DNA of 64,000 bases from Actinostola sp. cb2023 (taxonomy: Eukaryota; Cnidaria; Anthozoa; Actiniaria; Actinostolidae): assembly GCA_033675265.1 (NCBI GenBank), contig JAUJYZ010000543.1, positions 23,501-87,500 of the forward strand, given 5' to 3'. The position numbers and the translations under genes were made by a program. A model generated the notes under the pieces. That model did no database searches. It was given only the letters and a program-made list of their open reading frames with translations, and was not told where the DNA came from. Below are positions 10,194 through 22,722 of the stretch, piece by piece (position 1 is the first letter of the stretch; each line of letters starts with the position of its first letter).

Positions 10194-12849
10194 TAGTCCA
10201 GGCATTTTACGACAAAAAGTAGGTCAACCTATCACTAATTGCAACAGAAGGTTTTCCTGCATAATATAGTCCAGAATACCGTCTAGAACAACATACTAAA
10301 AGTCTACAAAATTCTATGCATGGGAACATCCTCAAAATCGACTTTATTTGAGGTCCAGTATTTCATTGACATGAAAACGAGGCTCTGAACCGGAAGTTGT
10401 TTTATTATGCCTTTGAATGGCTTGTATTTGCCTGAAATCACCTGGAAACCAGGAATTGTGATTGAGGTAGTGTAAGTAAGCTGACAGGGAAACAGGAAGG
10501 GGGTGCGGACAATAAAATAGGGGGTGGTACGTACTGGTAGTGACAATTAAGGTGCGGTACTGTATATAAGCCCACTTTAATATATAAATTGTGTTAGCTA
10601 TGTTTCTGATTTCAATCATTGCATCGTTTTAAAATCAAATAAAGTAAATATAAAATAGGTGATTGATATATTCATGGGACTTTCAGTATATAATAAACGC
10701 TGTTGCTAAAGTTATCTTGCGGGAGTCGTTTATAACTAGTATAACGGAGGTTAACTCTATGCTTGTTTCTTAACTGACGGTCTGCAAAATAACGTTGGAT
10801 CTATATACGTTGGATTAATGATTGATGTCAGTCAATCAATTGTATCAACTACGTGGAATAGTGTTTGTTTTTATTAACATAAAGTTCGGAAAGTAGCGAG
10901 GGTCGTCAGTTTTCGGGATTAGTAGCCTTCGGAGTCATTACTTTTGGGGCGGTCGCTATTTTCTTTTATTTCGGGGGGTCGTTACTTTCAGGTAGGAAAA
11001 ACATTAAATAATATTGGTATACCATGCTTTATCTCCCAAGTAAATAGCTGCATACGAAATCAGTCAACAATTGTTGTTAAACGGGATATTTTTGCATGCA
11101 ATTCAATCATTCTCTAAATGCGCCAAAATCAGTATACCGTCAGTTCAGTAAAGTGCAGACCAGTGTGTCATTTTGCCGCAGGATGAAACGTAGAAAGATA
11201 TTCAATTTTGTGTTGTTTGCATGAAAGACTATGGTATACTTAATCAGCTCAGTACGCTGATCACCGTTTCTTCACTAAATTAAACACTTGGCAAGAAATA
11301 CTATTTCTAGGTGATATTAATAGTCTGTCGCGACGATCAGTGATTTTTTTTTTAACAATGCAAAAGTTTGCGTGTCACTGTACTTTCGGGCTTCGGGAGG
11401 CTGTTACTATATTTATTACCAGCCATGAATTTGGGACGTTACTTTCGGGGGGTTGTTATATACTTTCTGAACTTTACGCCGGTATTATCACTTGCTCTGC
11501 AGATGATGGACGATTAGTTTGAAAGTTCAGTGGCTATAGTTGACATCAACTTGGATATTACTGTGATTTGTACAATCCGTCATTAAACGGGGGATTACCA
11601 GAGAAAATCATCAGTGATTACCCTTCACACCTGCCTTCAGTGAAATAATCTCCTTTCCAACTGTTTTGCTTCATTAATGGTATTTACGTCAACCCTATTT
11701 TCGGGCTTCCACCCGTATATTTTTGTAAACGTTTTAAGGTCGCCATACACAAGGGGACGTGTAGCGGGAATATGAAGCAAGGACAAAATTTCAACAGACA
11801 CACATTCAGGAAAATGTAGCAGGAACGTGTCGCAGGGACGTGTAGTAGGAACATGTCCCTCCGTCTGAACTCCTAGGTCTGGACTATTTTGTTCAAAGCT
11901 GTGAAGCACGATTTTTCCAGAAATTTTGTCCCCGCAACATTTTCCATGAGCTACATTTTCCTGTGTGTGTAATTTTGTCGCTGCTATTGATGTCCCTGCT
12001 ACATGTCCCCACTGCACGTCACCCTGAGTGTGTACAGAATGTGATTTTTTCGATGCTGTATGTGCCTGGGATATGTCCCTGCTGCACTGTCCCTCGTGTA
12101 TAGCGACCTTTAGGAACGTTTTTGGCCGGTCCACACGTCGTATACTGCGATTGTTTACTCGTTTTGAAGGTTACGTGACGCATGATTTGTCCCAAAAATG
12201 GCGAGTGAATCGCGAAAAACACTTCATCAACAAAATATAAAGACGTGCATGAAATAGCTTAAATGCGGATTCTTTTGAGTCCTGAATTTATGAAAAAATG
12301 GCTTGTGAAGCATGATCACAACCCCCTTTGCTACCCTGTGAAAATCGCCGTGAGATCGCTCTATATCTTAGCCTGTCTATATCTTACAAATGAAATAAAA
12401 TTGACGCTTTGCAGTAAAATCGCATGCACGTAAACAGTGCTCGAGACATTTTCAGCTAACAAATGTTTCCATTTGCTGAGCTGGAACTGCTATTTTTTTA
12501 GCCTATAATTATTTGCTTCTTCATGCGAAAATTGACCAGCTTGCAGAAAGCTGATTTAGTTTCCCTGTCAGCTTACTTACACTACCTCAATCACAATTCC
12601 TGGTTTCCAGGTGATTTTAGGCAAATACAAGCCATTCAAAGGCATAATAAAACAACTTCCGGTTCAGAGCCTCGTTTTCATGTCAATGAAATACTGGACC
12701 TCAAATAAAGTCGATTTTGAGGATGTTCCCGTGCATAGAATTTTGTAGACTTTTAGTATGTTGTTCTAAATGGTATTCTGGACTATATTATGCAGAAAAA
12801 CCTTCTGTTGCAATTAGTGATAGGTCTATTAGTAAAATGCCTGGACTAT
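10194..12849. mobile_element. 2.65-kb long-TIR insertion in copy B
   Basis: The TIRs are about 295 bp and start TAGTCCAGGCATTTTA; the inner limits are about 10492 and 12558. Copy A retains the empty site at about 1521-1530 (GTTCTTTTACTAATAA). The junctions fit either a TTT duplication or a TA target. The interior (10500-12550) has no recognisable transposase; frames such as 11637-12134 (minus) show no domain. It inserted exactly at the left end of the recombinase element. Confidence 0.85.
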
Positions 12850-12851
12850 TT

Positions 12852-14439
12852 TACTAATAATATATATGAAATAATTTCTGAATTCTGATTGGTTGAGAAG
12901 TATTCAATTTATTCAAATAAAAGGTTGAAATTGTACTGAAAAAGGTTGAAATTGTACAGTACAATTTCAAATGATAGACAGTTACCAAGGTATTGTGCTT
13001 CGCGTACATGACTCCGATTCTTGAACAACAAAAACAAGTATGGCGGAAAACTTTCCTAGATTTGAAGTTAGTAATGATTTTTCTATACAAAGCCTAAAAG
13101 ATAACGCCAAAAACGAAAATACGTCCCAGAGTACAAGAAACTGGATCAAAGTTTTCCAAAGTTGGGCCGAAAAAAGAGGACATCATGAAAAGATCGAGAA
13201 TCACGCTCCCGAAGAGCTGAACAAACTCCGGCTTGAAGTATTTTACGCCGAGGTTCGCAAGCAAAATGGAGAAAACTACGAACCGGACAGCCTTCGAGTC
13301 ATGGTTACTTCAATTGATCGGTACCTGAGAGATAAAGGATACAAAGTTTCTATACTTCGTGACCGTGAATTCTCCGAGTCGAAACAAGTACTCGAGGGAA
13401 AAGCCAAACTTCTACGCCAGGAGGGAAAGGGAAAACGACCACATAAGTCACAAAGTCTCACTTCAGCAGAGGAACAAGAGCTCTGGGCATCAAAACAACT
13501 TGGAAATTCAAGTCCCCAAGTACTTACCCAAACTATCTGGTGGCTCCTCACACAATATTTTGGGCTTAGAGGACGACAGGAACACCACAGCATGAAGGTC
13601 GAGGACTTCCAGTTTGGTCGAGATGAAAACGGCACAAAGTACGTACAGTTTGTAGAGAATCCCACCAAAACACGCCAAGCTGGCTTGAAAGCAAAACCAA
13701 GAAGCTTTTTGCCAAAAATGTTTGCAACTGGCGAAGAGAATTGCCCTGTCGCTCTCTTTGAAGAGTTCTTGTCAAGACGACCACCTGAGCTACAAGCACA
13801 AGGTCCATTTTACCTGTCATGCATGCAAAATCCCTCATCTCGTGTATGGTTCAAAAGACAGCCGATGGGAATCCACAAGATCAACGACATGATGAAGTCA
13901 ATCATCGCTGGGACATCCCTTGAAAGCTCTACTAAAAACCTCACCAACCACAGTGCTAGAAAAACGGTTGTGAAAAGATGAAGACAGCCGGCCTCGAAAG
14001 AAGCTCTATAATGAAGGTCACTGGACACAGAAATATCTCCTCTCTTGACGATTACGATGAAGCTGATGAGAACGAACAGCGACAGCTATCAACTGCCATC
14101 AGCGGAGCGAAGAACATCACTTTCAGCAACCAGAGCCACATGCCACATGTCAAGTCAGCAAAACCGCATCGAAAGGCAGTGTTTGAATATGCCGAACACT
14201 TTCCACAACTGTTTGAGCTTACATTTAGCTCATTGAAAACTTGATTTGATGTTCAAGAATGTTTTGATTTTGTAAACGACGTCTAAACTGTTTATCTGTC
14301 GATGGCCATGTGTCAGTTTTCAACCAATAAAAATCCAGTTGAGAAACGTACGTCTTTTGTCATTGAGCGCGCGAAACGCAAAGTCGCCTGCTTGAATCAG
14401 ATTTCAGAAATTATTTCATGTATATTATTAATAAGTAAT
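12852..14439 (+). mobile_element. Tyrosine-recombinase element with terminal inverted repeats, copy B
   Basis: This is the second copy of the 1521-3110 element, with the same inverted ends of about 40 bp (12852-12891 and about 14395-14439) around the gene at 13040-14244. Its left end directly abuts the 2.65-kb TIR insertion. Confidence 0.65.
13040..14244 (+). pseudogene. Crypton-like tyrosine recombinase, copy B (one late frameshift)
   Basis: The frame is open from ATG 13040 for 313 codons, through the first catalytic Arg (LRGRQEH) and the HSAR box. Here one A is missing from an A-run (about 13973-13977) relative to copy A. The remaining part, with GH and the Tyr nucleophile (DDYDEAD), continues in another frame from 13978 to 14244. 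N-terminal residues up to about 110 would form the helical core-binding domain; the rest is the catalytic domain. The lesion sits at a different place from that in copy A. The protein should cut and join DNA through a covalent Tyr link. Function is inferred from motifs only. Confidence 0.8.
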
Positions 14440-14448
14440 CGCACGAAT

Positions 14449-14833
14449 GAGCTTGTGTCACCTGTCACGTGACTTTTTAAATTTTCACTGAAGACAAACG
14501 AAAATACCATAACTGGAAAGAGCATACTAAAGTTAGTAAAAGTGGAAAGTTTGAAGGGAAGTAAGTAAATAGGGCAATAGTTACAGGCATTCAAACTTTG
14601 CCTTTTTTGTATGGAAATGTATGTTGGAAGGCAACGCTTGCCCTCCAAGCGAAAAACCCATACAAATCCTTGTCAAAGCGGGAAACTTTGAAAGCCTTTA
14701 ACTTTTGTTTTATTTGCTTGATTCTTTTAACATTTTCAACTTTTACTAATTTTAGTATGCTCTTTCAAGTTATGATATTTTCGTCTGCCTTCGGTGAAAA
14801 TTTAAAAAGTCACGTGACAGGTGACACAAGCCC
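14449..14833. mobile_element. Foldback MITE (E2), present only in copy B
   Basis: The ends are inverted: GAGCTTGTGTCACCTGTCAC... and its complement ending ...GTGACACAAGCCC. The empty site in copy A is at about 3117; the flanks suggest an AT duplication. It contains GGAAAGAGCATACTAAAGTT near 14516 and a complementary arm, plus a centre TTGGAAGGCAACGCTTGCCC near 14632, both shared with E1, E3 and E4. Confidence 0.85.
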
Positions 14834-14839
14834 ATTTCT

Positions 14840-14907
14840 CGTACAATTTAGGATAAATAAACACTCGTCAATTTTTCAAAGCCCACAAATTGCACTCGAC
14901 CTGCGGT

Positions 14908-14938
<31 letters not shown>

Positions 14939-15500
14939 GACTCGTGTTTATTTATCCTAAATTGTACTCGAATTCGTGCGATTACCTGTACTAATTAAAT
15001 AACAAAGATCAGTTCATTTCCAACTAGAAACCTTCAATTTAGTACTTATTCGAGGGTCGAGGAGGATAAATATACGATTTCTACCGGTTTCTATCGATTC
15101 GTTGATAAGTTACTGATTCGGGTTTACTGTGGAATGGGCTTTGTTTTTCTTTTATTAGGGGTCCACATATGGCCAATTTGCTTGCTATAGCGCATGCTCT
15201 TTGTGCCGCTGATACGTAGGCGCAGCAAACTCTTTCCTATAGAGCATATACCAGTCTCTGGCATATACCATTAATTCAACACTGGATTTCAGTTTCTTTC
15301 CATTTTAATGGTATTTTAAGTCAATACATCAATACTATAGGTTCGCCTTTTTGGTCTACAATATAATAGGGTCAGAATTGTTCTAGAATTATCGGTTTTA
15401 TAAGTTCGGTAGACTTTCTGTCAAACCTCGTCATCTAGCATGAGGAGACTTGGTTATCTGGCTGGTTAGTTCCAACGTCCATTGCCATCCTCTAGAGAGG
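14840..15500. other. Non-coding spacer of copy B
   Basis: This is the counterpart of 3120-3780: the right part of the hairpin repeat, then spacer with no gene or RNA seen. Confidence 0.6.
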
Positions 15501-15524
15501 TCAATCAATCAATCAATCTAACAA

Positions 15525-16425
<901 letters not shown>

Positions 16426-16755
16426 TTATTTATTTATTTATTTATTTATTATTCAAGTCGCGAAGTGAGATGTGGTTGCACAGTGCATCTCAGCCAGAGT
16501 CTCATGTGAAAAACGCACGATAAATAAATAGAACATAAATCAATCTTTACAATACGAAAAGATAAAACGAATATATAATTATATTTATGTGAAGCAACTA
16601 GACAATAATATATGTGAGTGTCAAAAGCTAAATATCTGTTGATATAAGCATATAAACAGAGGAAATACGAGGAAAATATGTAAGTTATATGTATAATAGA
16701 AATATGACTGGTGATCCAGTGGCTACCATGGCTCAAATGATGACTGGAAATGCTG

Positions 16756-19040
16756 TCACAAGCGAGTTACGTATCCTTCATTACTGTGGACGTTGTCAAC
16801 CTTTTGGTCAGTGGGAGGGATACTGATAGAGTCCCTACGACAGATTGGTACATCATCAGGAACAGCGACAGAGTCCCTACGATGGGTCGGTACATCATCA
16901 GCAACAGCAACAGAGTCCCTACGATGGGTCGGTACATCATCAGCAACAGCAACAGAGTCCCTACGATGGGTCGGTACATCATCAGGAGTAGCAACAGAGT
17001 CCCTACGATGGGTCGGTACATCATCAGCAACAGCAAAAGTGTCCCTACGACAGATTGGTACATCATCAGAAACAGCAACAGAGTCCCTACGACAGATTGG
17101 TACATCATCAGCAACACCAATAGAGTCCCTACGATGGGTCGGTACATCATCAGCAACAGCAACAGAGTCCCTACGATGGGTAGGTACATCATCAGGAGTA
17201 GCATCAGAGTCCCTACGATGGGTCGGTACATCATCAGCAACAGCAAAAGTGTCCCTACGACAGATTGGTACATCATCAGAAACAGCAACAGAGTCCCTAC
17301 GACAGATTGGTACATCATCAGCAACACCAATAGAGTCCCTACGATGGGTCGTTACATCATCAGGAACAGCAACAGAGTCCCTACGATGGGACGGTACATC
17401 ATCAGGAGTAGCAACAGAGTCCCTACGATGGGTCGGTGCATCCTCTGGAGGAGCAGTTTCAGTTTCAGCAGCAACAGAACTCCCACGGTGAATCTGCACA
17501 TCAACATGTAAGTAAGTAAGCGAGTACTGTTCGTCATCATCGTCTCCCGTATGGACGACACGTTTCTCTGCATCGTGATTCTCACGAGACTCGCGGCCAT
17601 CTTCATCTTCTTCAGTACGAGCTGTGATTGGTGAACTGGAAAGTCCATTGACATTGCCTTCGTCCTTTCCATCTTCACTTTTTATACGCTCATTGGAAAT
17701 GCCTTCTCTATCACTCTGAGAAATTTGTCCATGCTGGTTTTCGAGTTCAGATGTTTGATTGTTCAGAAGTCCTTTCTCTCCCACAGTCACTACACTACCG
17801 CTTTTATTGTCAGTATCTTTCGGTCTTCCATCTTTGGAAGTAGAAGGTACTGCCATGATGTCACCTGCAACGGCATGCGTGCTTAATTTCCCGATTAAAG
17901 ACTCTTCAGTTAGGCTGTTCGGCAAACGAGATGTTGATTTTGTTGTGAAATTAGTTTCTTGCGTCTCTTCAGCTGCAGCACTTTTGAGATCCTCTTCTGG
18001 ACGTTTTCTTCTGCGGTCGGTGTTTTTCTTTCTCTTCGGTTTCAGATTGATTACGCGTCCATTACGATGATGGGTCAAACCATGCTGCGCAGCATAGTCT
18101 AAATACGCGTTTTTAGCGAAGGGATGTCGTCGTATTTGAGCCAGTGCACGCCTAAAGGTCAGTGATCTTGAAAATATATGACAGGCATGACAGTACTGGA
18201 GAGAAAAAGGCAGAAATAGGCTGCAAATGCGAACCATCGATTTCCCTCGATTTTGTCATCCACCCCAACATAGCTGTACACTTCAGCTGGAACTTTACAA
18301 AGCGTTTGAACGACCAAGATTATGAACAGCGTGTTGATGGCTTTGTTGCTGTCCTTACTGCCTCTTCCAAACAATTTCATCCCATATCGCTTGGACGTGA
18401 CAATTCTGGTTTTCATGATTTGATAATTGGTCAGTAGGATTGTAAACACCGACACACATTGGCAGCTCGGGATGACGACTTTCCAGATAATCTGATTATG
18501 GCCAAATAGTAGTTTTTGGTAGTTCTCTTCAGACACACTTTCTGTTTCAAGAGGATACTCTGAAGCTGAAAACACCAAGAGCAAAACTAATATCGTCATC
18601 CATTTCAGTGCGATGAAAGTCAGAACTTTAGTCGATGTCTTTCTTCCAGTGAACGCTTTTCCAAACGTGATTGCGAGTAAACAGTCGATGGAGAGCGAGA
18701 TTTGAGTGATCAAGTCATTAATGAGAAAGAACCGGTGAAATAACATGGCATACCATCTTGTTTGTCGATCGAGATGGATCTTTTCGGTCAGTAGGAATAA
18801 TTCTATAAAAATGGGAATGTTCACCATGACGTCCATAAATTCGACGATCGTCAGGTCGATCAGGAGATAGTTGGAAAGAAATCGTAGGCTTTTGAACCGA
18901 GCAAAGAGAGTGATCATACACCCGTTGGTCAGGATCCCACAGAATAGCAGTATCGAAAGGAGAATAATTTGGACATTGATGTGCATCTCAATCGATGGTC
19001 CTAACATGTATTCAAGTCCAGTATCATTAACACTGGCCAT
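16756..19040 (-). pseudogene. Rhodopsin-like GPCR with 15-unit RRDS-repeat tail, copy B (one frameshift)
   Basis: It is a single-exon seven-helix receptor. I take the ATG at 19040 rather than upstream non-ATG codons. The helices are recognisable: TM1 (GILTNG), TM2 (LLIDLTIVEF), TM3, TM4 (conserved Trp), TM5, TM6 and TM7 (MPVIYF in the NPxxY position). There is no DRY box; the TM3 end reads DCLLAITF. One A appears missing at 18171-18174 relative to copy A, so the first frame stops at 18159 and the long tail (about 470 residues) continues in another frame to 16756. The tail has Lys/Arg-rich, then acidic stretches, then 15 units of DDVPTHRRDSVAVA type. The ligand is unknown; it may be functional if the single-base gap is a sequencing error. 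Confidence 0.75.
16815..17450 (-). repeat. 42-bp coding minisatellite (14-residue RRDS repeat), 15 units
   Basis: A tandem 42-bp unit in the receptor tail, 15 copies against 3 in copy A (about 4440-4570). Subtypes THRRDSVA, ICRRDSVA, ICRRDTFA and THRRDSIG recur in the same order, giving a five-unit (210-bp) higher-order repeat duplicated in tandem. R-R-x-S fits the basophilic-kinase (PKA) consensus; phosphorylation is inference. Confidence 0.9.
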
Positions 19041-19389
19041 GTTATCGTTGTTGGACAAAGTATGAATATCGGCGAGCTCTTTCGCTGGTGGATGGGAGTG
19101 ATTTTCTTTTTGCCCATCCCATGAATTGTAAAATTAATGTTAATTGGCATATCGCAAAATCTGATCTGAATTTGATTGGCTGAAATGAGTTCAATATCGG
19201 ATACAAATAAAGTTACTATGGTAAATTGCTTCTATGGTAACATGATGTGTCACTGTGAGGTTTTCCGACGGCGACACACCCAGTGCGTGAGTTAATCTAC
19301 GGTTTCATAGAGCCGCAGGGTCAATTAAGTTGCTCAAAGTGACGTAAATCCACAGGTAGCCCAACCATTTCTTCTGAGTCTACTTAGAA
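19041..19389. other. Upstream region of GPCR copy B
   Basis: This is the 5' flank of the receptor, colinear with 6172-6518 and carrying CACAGGTAGCCCAA at 19351-19364. No core promoter element is evident. Confidence 0.4.
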
Positions 19390-20570
19390 CTAAACGCTCC
19401 ATATCCGTACTTTTCACTTCAATTTCTAGGATGAACCCAGCCATGAAGAAAATTAGTTGAAAATACGAAGTTACAGAAAAATAAATACTATAGTTAGAAA
19501 GACCACGAAACGTTTATTACGTGAGCTTAATATCATTGTTGTAGAGCAAACGGTAAACACACACTGGCTCTTCAAATTTGCCTCATAATTTCGCTGAAAA
19601 ATTGTACAGATCATTGAAAGGAATGAAATGGTGAAAGAAAAGAAAAATCGATTATTTTGATTTGACCGTCAATTTTTTTACGGACAAGAAAAAGTGTCTA
19701 AATCGATGTTATATGCAATACAACATAATTGAAGGTGCATACATCAGTTTTATACGTCAATACATCGATGCTATACAATTATACAACGATTTCTTAGGAA
19801 TAAATCTAAGCTGAAGCATCTCTACAACTAAAAGATGATTTCATACAACTAAAAGATGATTTCTCATACAACTAAAAGATGATTTCTCATACAAGTAAAA
19901 GATGATTTCTCATACAAGTAAAAGATGATTTCTCATACAACTAAAAGATGATTTCTCATACAACTAAGGCGAAACCATTTTAGGTTAAAAAGTCGGTTGA
20001 AAACGGTTCAGAAAGACAATGACACGTCAAGGTTTCGCCTTAGCGGGTAGGGGGGTGATGAATCCGTTCGACACTACATTTTACCCTACGCCCGGTGAGG
20101 TGTATTTTGTCACTCATTCCCAGTTCTTTTACCGTTTCTGTCCCCGACTTTTTTAGGTCACGCCTGTTTTGATGATTTTCAACGGTGGATTTTCGTGTTT
20201 GGAGATCATTTCTAAATTCGTGGAAAGAGGTAGGGTTATGTTTTGGGGATATTCAGATGTATATATTGTCTATTCAAGCTGTGATGAGTTTCAATTTTGG
20301 ATGTCAACCTTTTTTGGAGAAATAAACTCTTGAATTTGTGGCCGTTTGAATTCGTTTTTTCGTGCTTTGATTCCTACCTTGTCACAGTATACATATAAGG
20401 GGAAAACAAATACCCAAAATGATTAAAATGAGCTGAAATTCACTCCAGATGTGAAGAATATATAGTAAAACACACTGTGTTTGTTTTAGTGAATTTTATT
20501 CAGAATTTTCAGAGAAATTGAGTTTTTAGGTTTTTCAATAAAACTGATAGGCAAAGCTGCCATGAGTAGA
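19390..20570. other. Gene-free stretch with a short minisatellite
   Basis: No gene was seen. About 19824-19970 holds roughly six copies of a 24-bp unit (CTAAAAGATGATTTCTCATA core). AAGGCGAAACC (19967) and GGTTTCGCCTT (20031) form a small inverted pair just after it. The rest is AT-rich and unassigned. Confidence 0.6.
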
Positions 20571-20572
20571 GC

Positions 20573-20586
20573 TTGGGCTACCTGTG
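20573..20586 (+). repeat. Solo TTGGGCTACCTGTG motif
   Basis: An exact member of the dispersed 14-mer family, 249 bp before the MITE at 20835. It is in inverted orientation relative to the motif at 19351, so 19351-20586 could be one element, but I see no target duplication and no longer TIR. Confidence 0.6.
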
Positions 20587-20834
20587 CCCAAACCATACAT
20601 TCACAGTGTAAAATTTCAAAATTTCAAAAGTGTATAATTCCGACAGGATTCACTCAAATCACATCAAACTTTACACATATGATAATTTCAACATGTTGTT
20701 TCATGTCATAAACTTAATTTCGTAATTACACTCGTTGATAGAACTTCTAAACATGTATAAAACTAAAAACATTTTAAAATTTGGTACAAATTTGTTGTTT
20801 TCCACGACTTTTCAGAGACGTGACTAGCTCTAAG

Positions 20835-21097
20835 CACAGGCAGCCCAAGCAATGGACTTCTGAGGACACTCTGGAGGCCTTTTATGATTCATGTGGAGAG
20901 GAGCAGATATTGAAAAACTTCGTAAATAGGCCTCGGATCGAGCTGATACTTTACAGGATGATAAAGTAAGACACAATAAACAACTCAGATAAGTTTTAAT
21001 AGAATTTATTGAAATAAAAATTTTCTTCATAACAGGCCTCCACTCCAGAATCTCCCTCCAGAATGTCCTCAGAAGTCCATTGCTTGGGCTGCCTGTG
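20835..21097. mobile_element. 263-bp MITE with CACAGGCAGCCCAAGC ends and 7-bp target duplication
   Basis: Perfect to near-perfect 42-bp TIRs start CACAGGCAGCCCAAGCAATG; they are flanked on both sides by CTCTAAG, a 7-bp (possibly 8-bp) target-site duplication. TIR-bounded size and duplication length fit a hAT-like non-autonomous element. This is the best-defined member of the TTGGGCTnCCTGTG family. Its inside (20930-20990) resembles the arm of the palindrome at 1-1005. Confidence 0.85.
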
Positions 21098-21099
21098 CT

Positions 21100-22490
21100 C
21101 TAAGTAAGAGTTGCGTGACAAAATTCAAACTTCGATAACTCGGCCACAAAACATCGAGCCCACCTGAAAATTTCAACAATAATTCATATCACAATTCTCT
21201 AAAACACTGCCAAGAATCAAGTTGATAGGATTCATAACTAAATTTTAGAATTAATTCTCAAGGGGAGTGACGTCAAGTGCAAACGAAGAATAGGAGGTTT
21301 AATAGGGAAGGGTTCAAACTTTATCAACGTGGATTTTCTTGACCGTTGCTTCGCTGGAACTCCTCCTGATCTGGAAGGATTTCTAGGATGAACTCATGAA
21401 CGAAATTAGCTTAAAATACTATCAAGCTTCCCTTGGTCTACCCCTAAAAAGTTATTGTGAGATTAGTGGAGTCGTTTATGTATCCAGAAGGATTTATAGG
21501 GTGAGTGAAATTAGTACTAGCCAAGACTGAATTTATAGAATGGAAACTCAATCTAATTTTGAAGTGATTACTCTGACTGTCAGGGGAATGCGTAGACTTG
21601 TCACAAGTCGACCTCTCCGGACCTACGGACACTCGGATACGACGAAGTCGCGAACTTCCGACGAGCGACGGAGAACCGAAAAATTGAAAAGGACTTTTAG
21701 AAAGTCTAGGGAATGCGCAATTATAAAAAGTGCAGAAAAATGTTTCACTGGTTATCTAAACACAGAGCTTCCAAAGAATAACCTTTATTCAAGAACTGTT
21801 ATTCAAGAACTAATTTACACGATGGTTTCCCCCTGAAATTAGTACAAATTACTATCAAGCCTAACAAATTCCAAAGAGCTTAATGAGTCTTCTTTGGTTT
21901 TCCACTAGAAATCCTTCTGGATCCAAAGATGGCCGGCCATTAATCTGCTTGCAACTTGTTAGGGTTAGACTACCAGATAACATGCACCATTTTTTTATTG
22001 TTGGGATATATAGAGAAAGTTATGGATCTATCAAGTAGTAGATGCAAGAATAATGATGTTATGGTGACAATAAAAGTACAACAATTCAGATCCATTATAA
22101 TTATACTCGTGTTGCATGTCAATGTCATGGCTCTAGACGGTGAGCGTGAACCAAGCAGAATATAGCTAATTGCATCATCGTTGTCGGGTCGAAAGTCATG
22201 AAAGCTATGACCAAAAGGAATTCTGGGAAATTAAAACTATCAAATAACACCGTCAAATGATCGACCTTTTTATCCAGACTTGTAGGGTCTTAGTTAAATA
22301 GCTCGTATACCTTCAAAACTACGAGAACATTGAATATATATGTATGTAATGCAGGTCATGAACTGATTTCCCATCCATCCTTGCGGTCTCAGCTTCTATA
22401 ATTTATGATGCTCAACCCGACAACGATTGTGCAATTAGCTATATACCTGTGAAAAAGTTGAAACGTCTCTCTCAGAAATTTTATTACTAC
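21100..22490. other. Gene-free stretch
   Basis: No convincing gene, RNA or tandem repeat. Short frames at 21540-21836 and 21956-22165 lack recognisable domains. The phrase GGATTTCTAGGATGAACTCATG (in part) near 21377 echoes 19420-19440, which suggests an old repeat. Confidence 0.5.
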
Positions 22491-22557
22491 CGAAATCACT
22501 CGACTGTTAGCACCGCCAAAATATTAAACGATCAATCGCTTTTTGAATTTCGGTTGA

Positions 22558-22721
22558 CTCACGTGACCATTTGGAGAGCTCCAAATAATAATAATAATTA
22601 AAAATAAATAATAATAATAATAATGGTCATGTGACATTAGTTTCTCACTCTCGTTCTGATCCTGGAGACCTTTTTGAATGTCACATGACCATTTGGAGCT
22701 CTCCAAATGGTCACGTGAGTT
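22558..22721. mobile_element. Short foldback element
   Basis: ACTCACGTGACCATTTGGAG at 22558 is matched by its complement ending at 22721, and a (TAA)n tract lies between. Confidence 0.8.
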
Positions 22722-22722
22722 A

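Noticed and set aside
16767..17330. Hydrophobic minus-strand repeat frame (LLLLMMYRPIVGT)
   Set aside because: Alternative frame of the same 42-bp repeat; it does not join the receptor frame.
16750..17511. Plus-strand 253- and 232-residue frames over the receptor tail
   Set aside because: Antisense shadows of the 42-bp coding repeat; the minus-strand frame links to the seven-helix domain.
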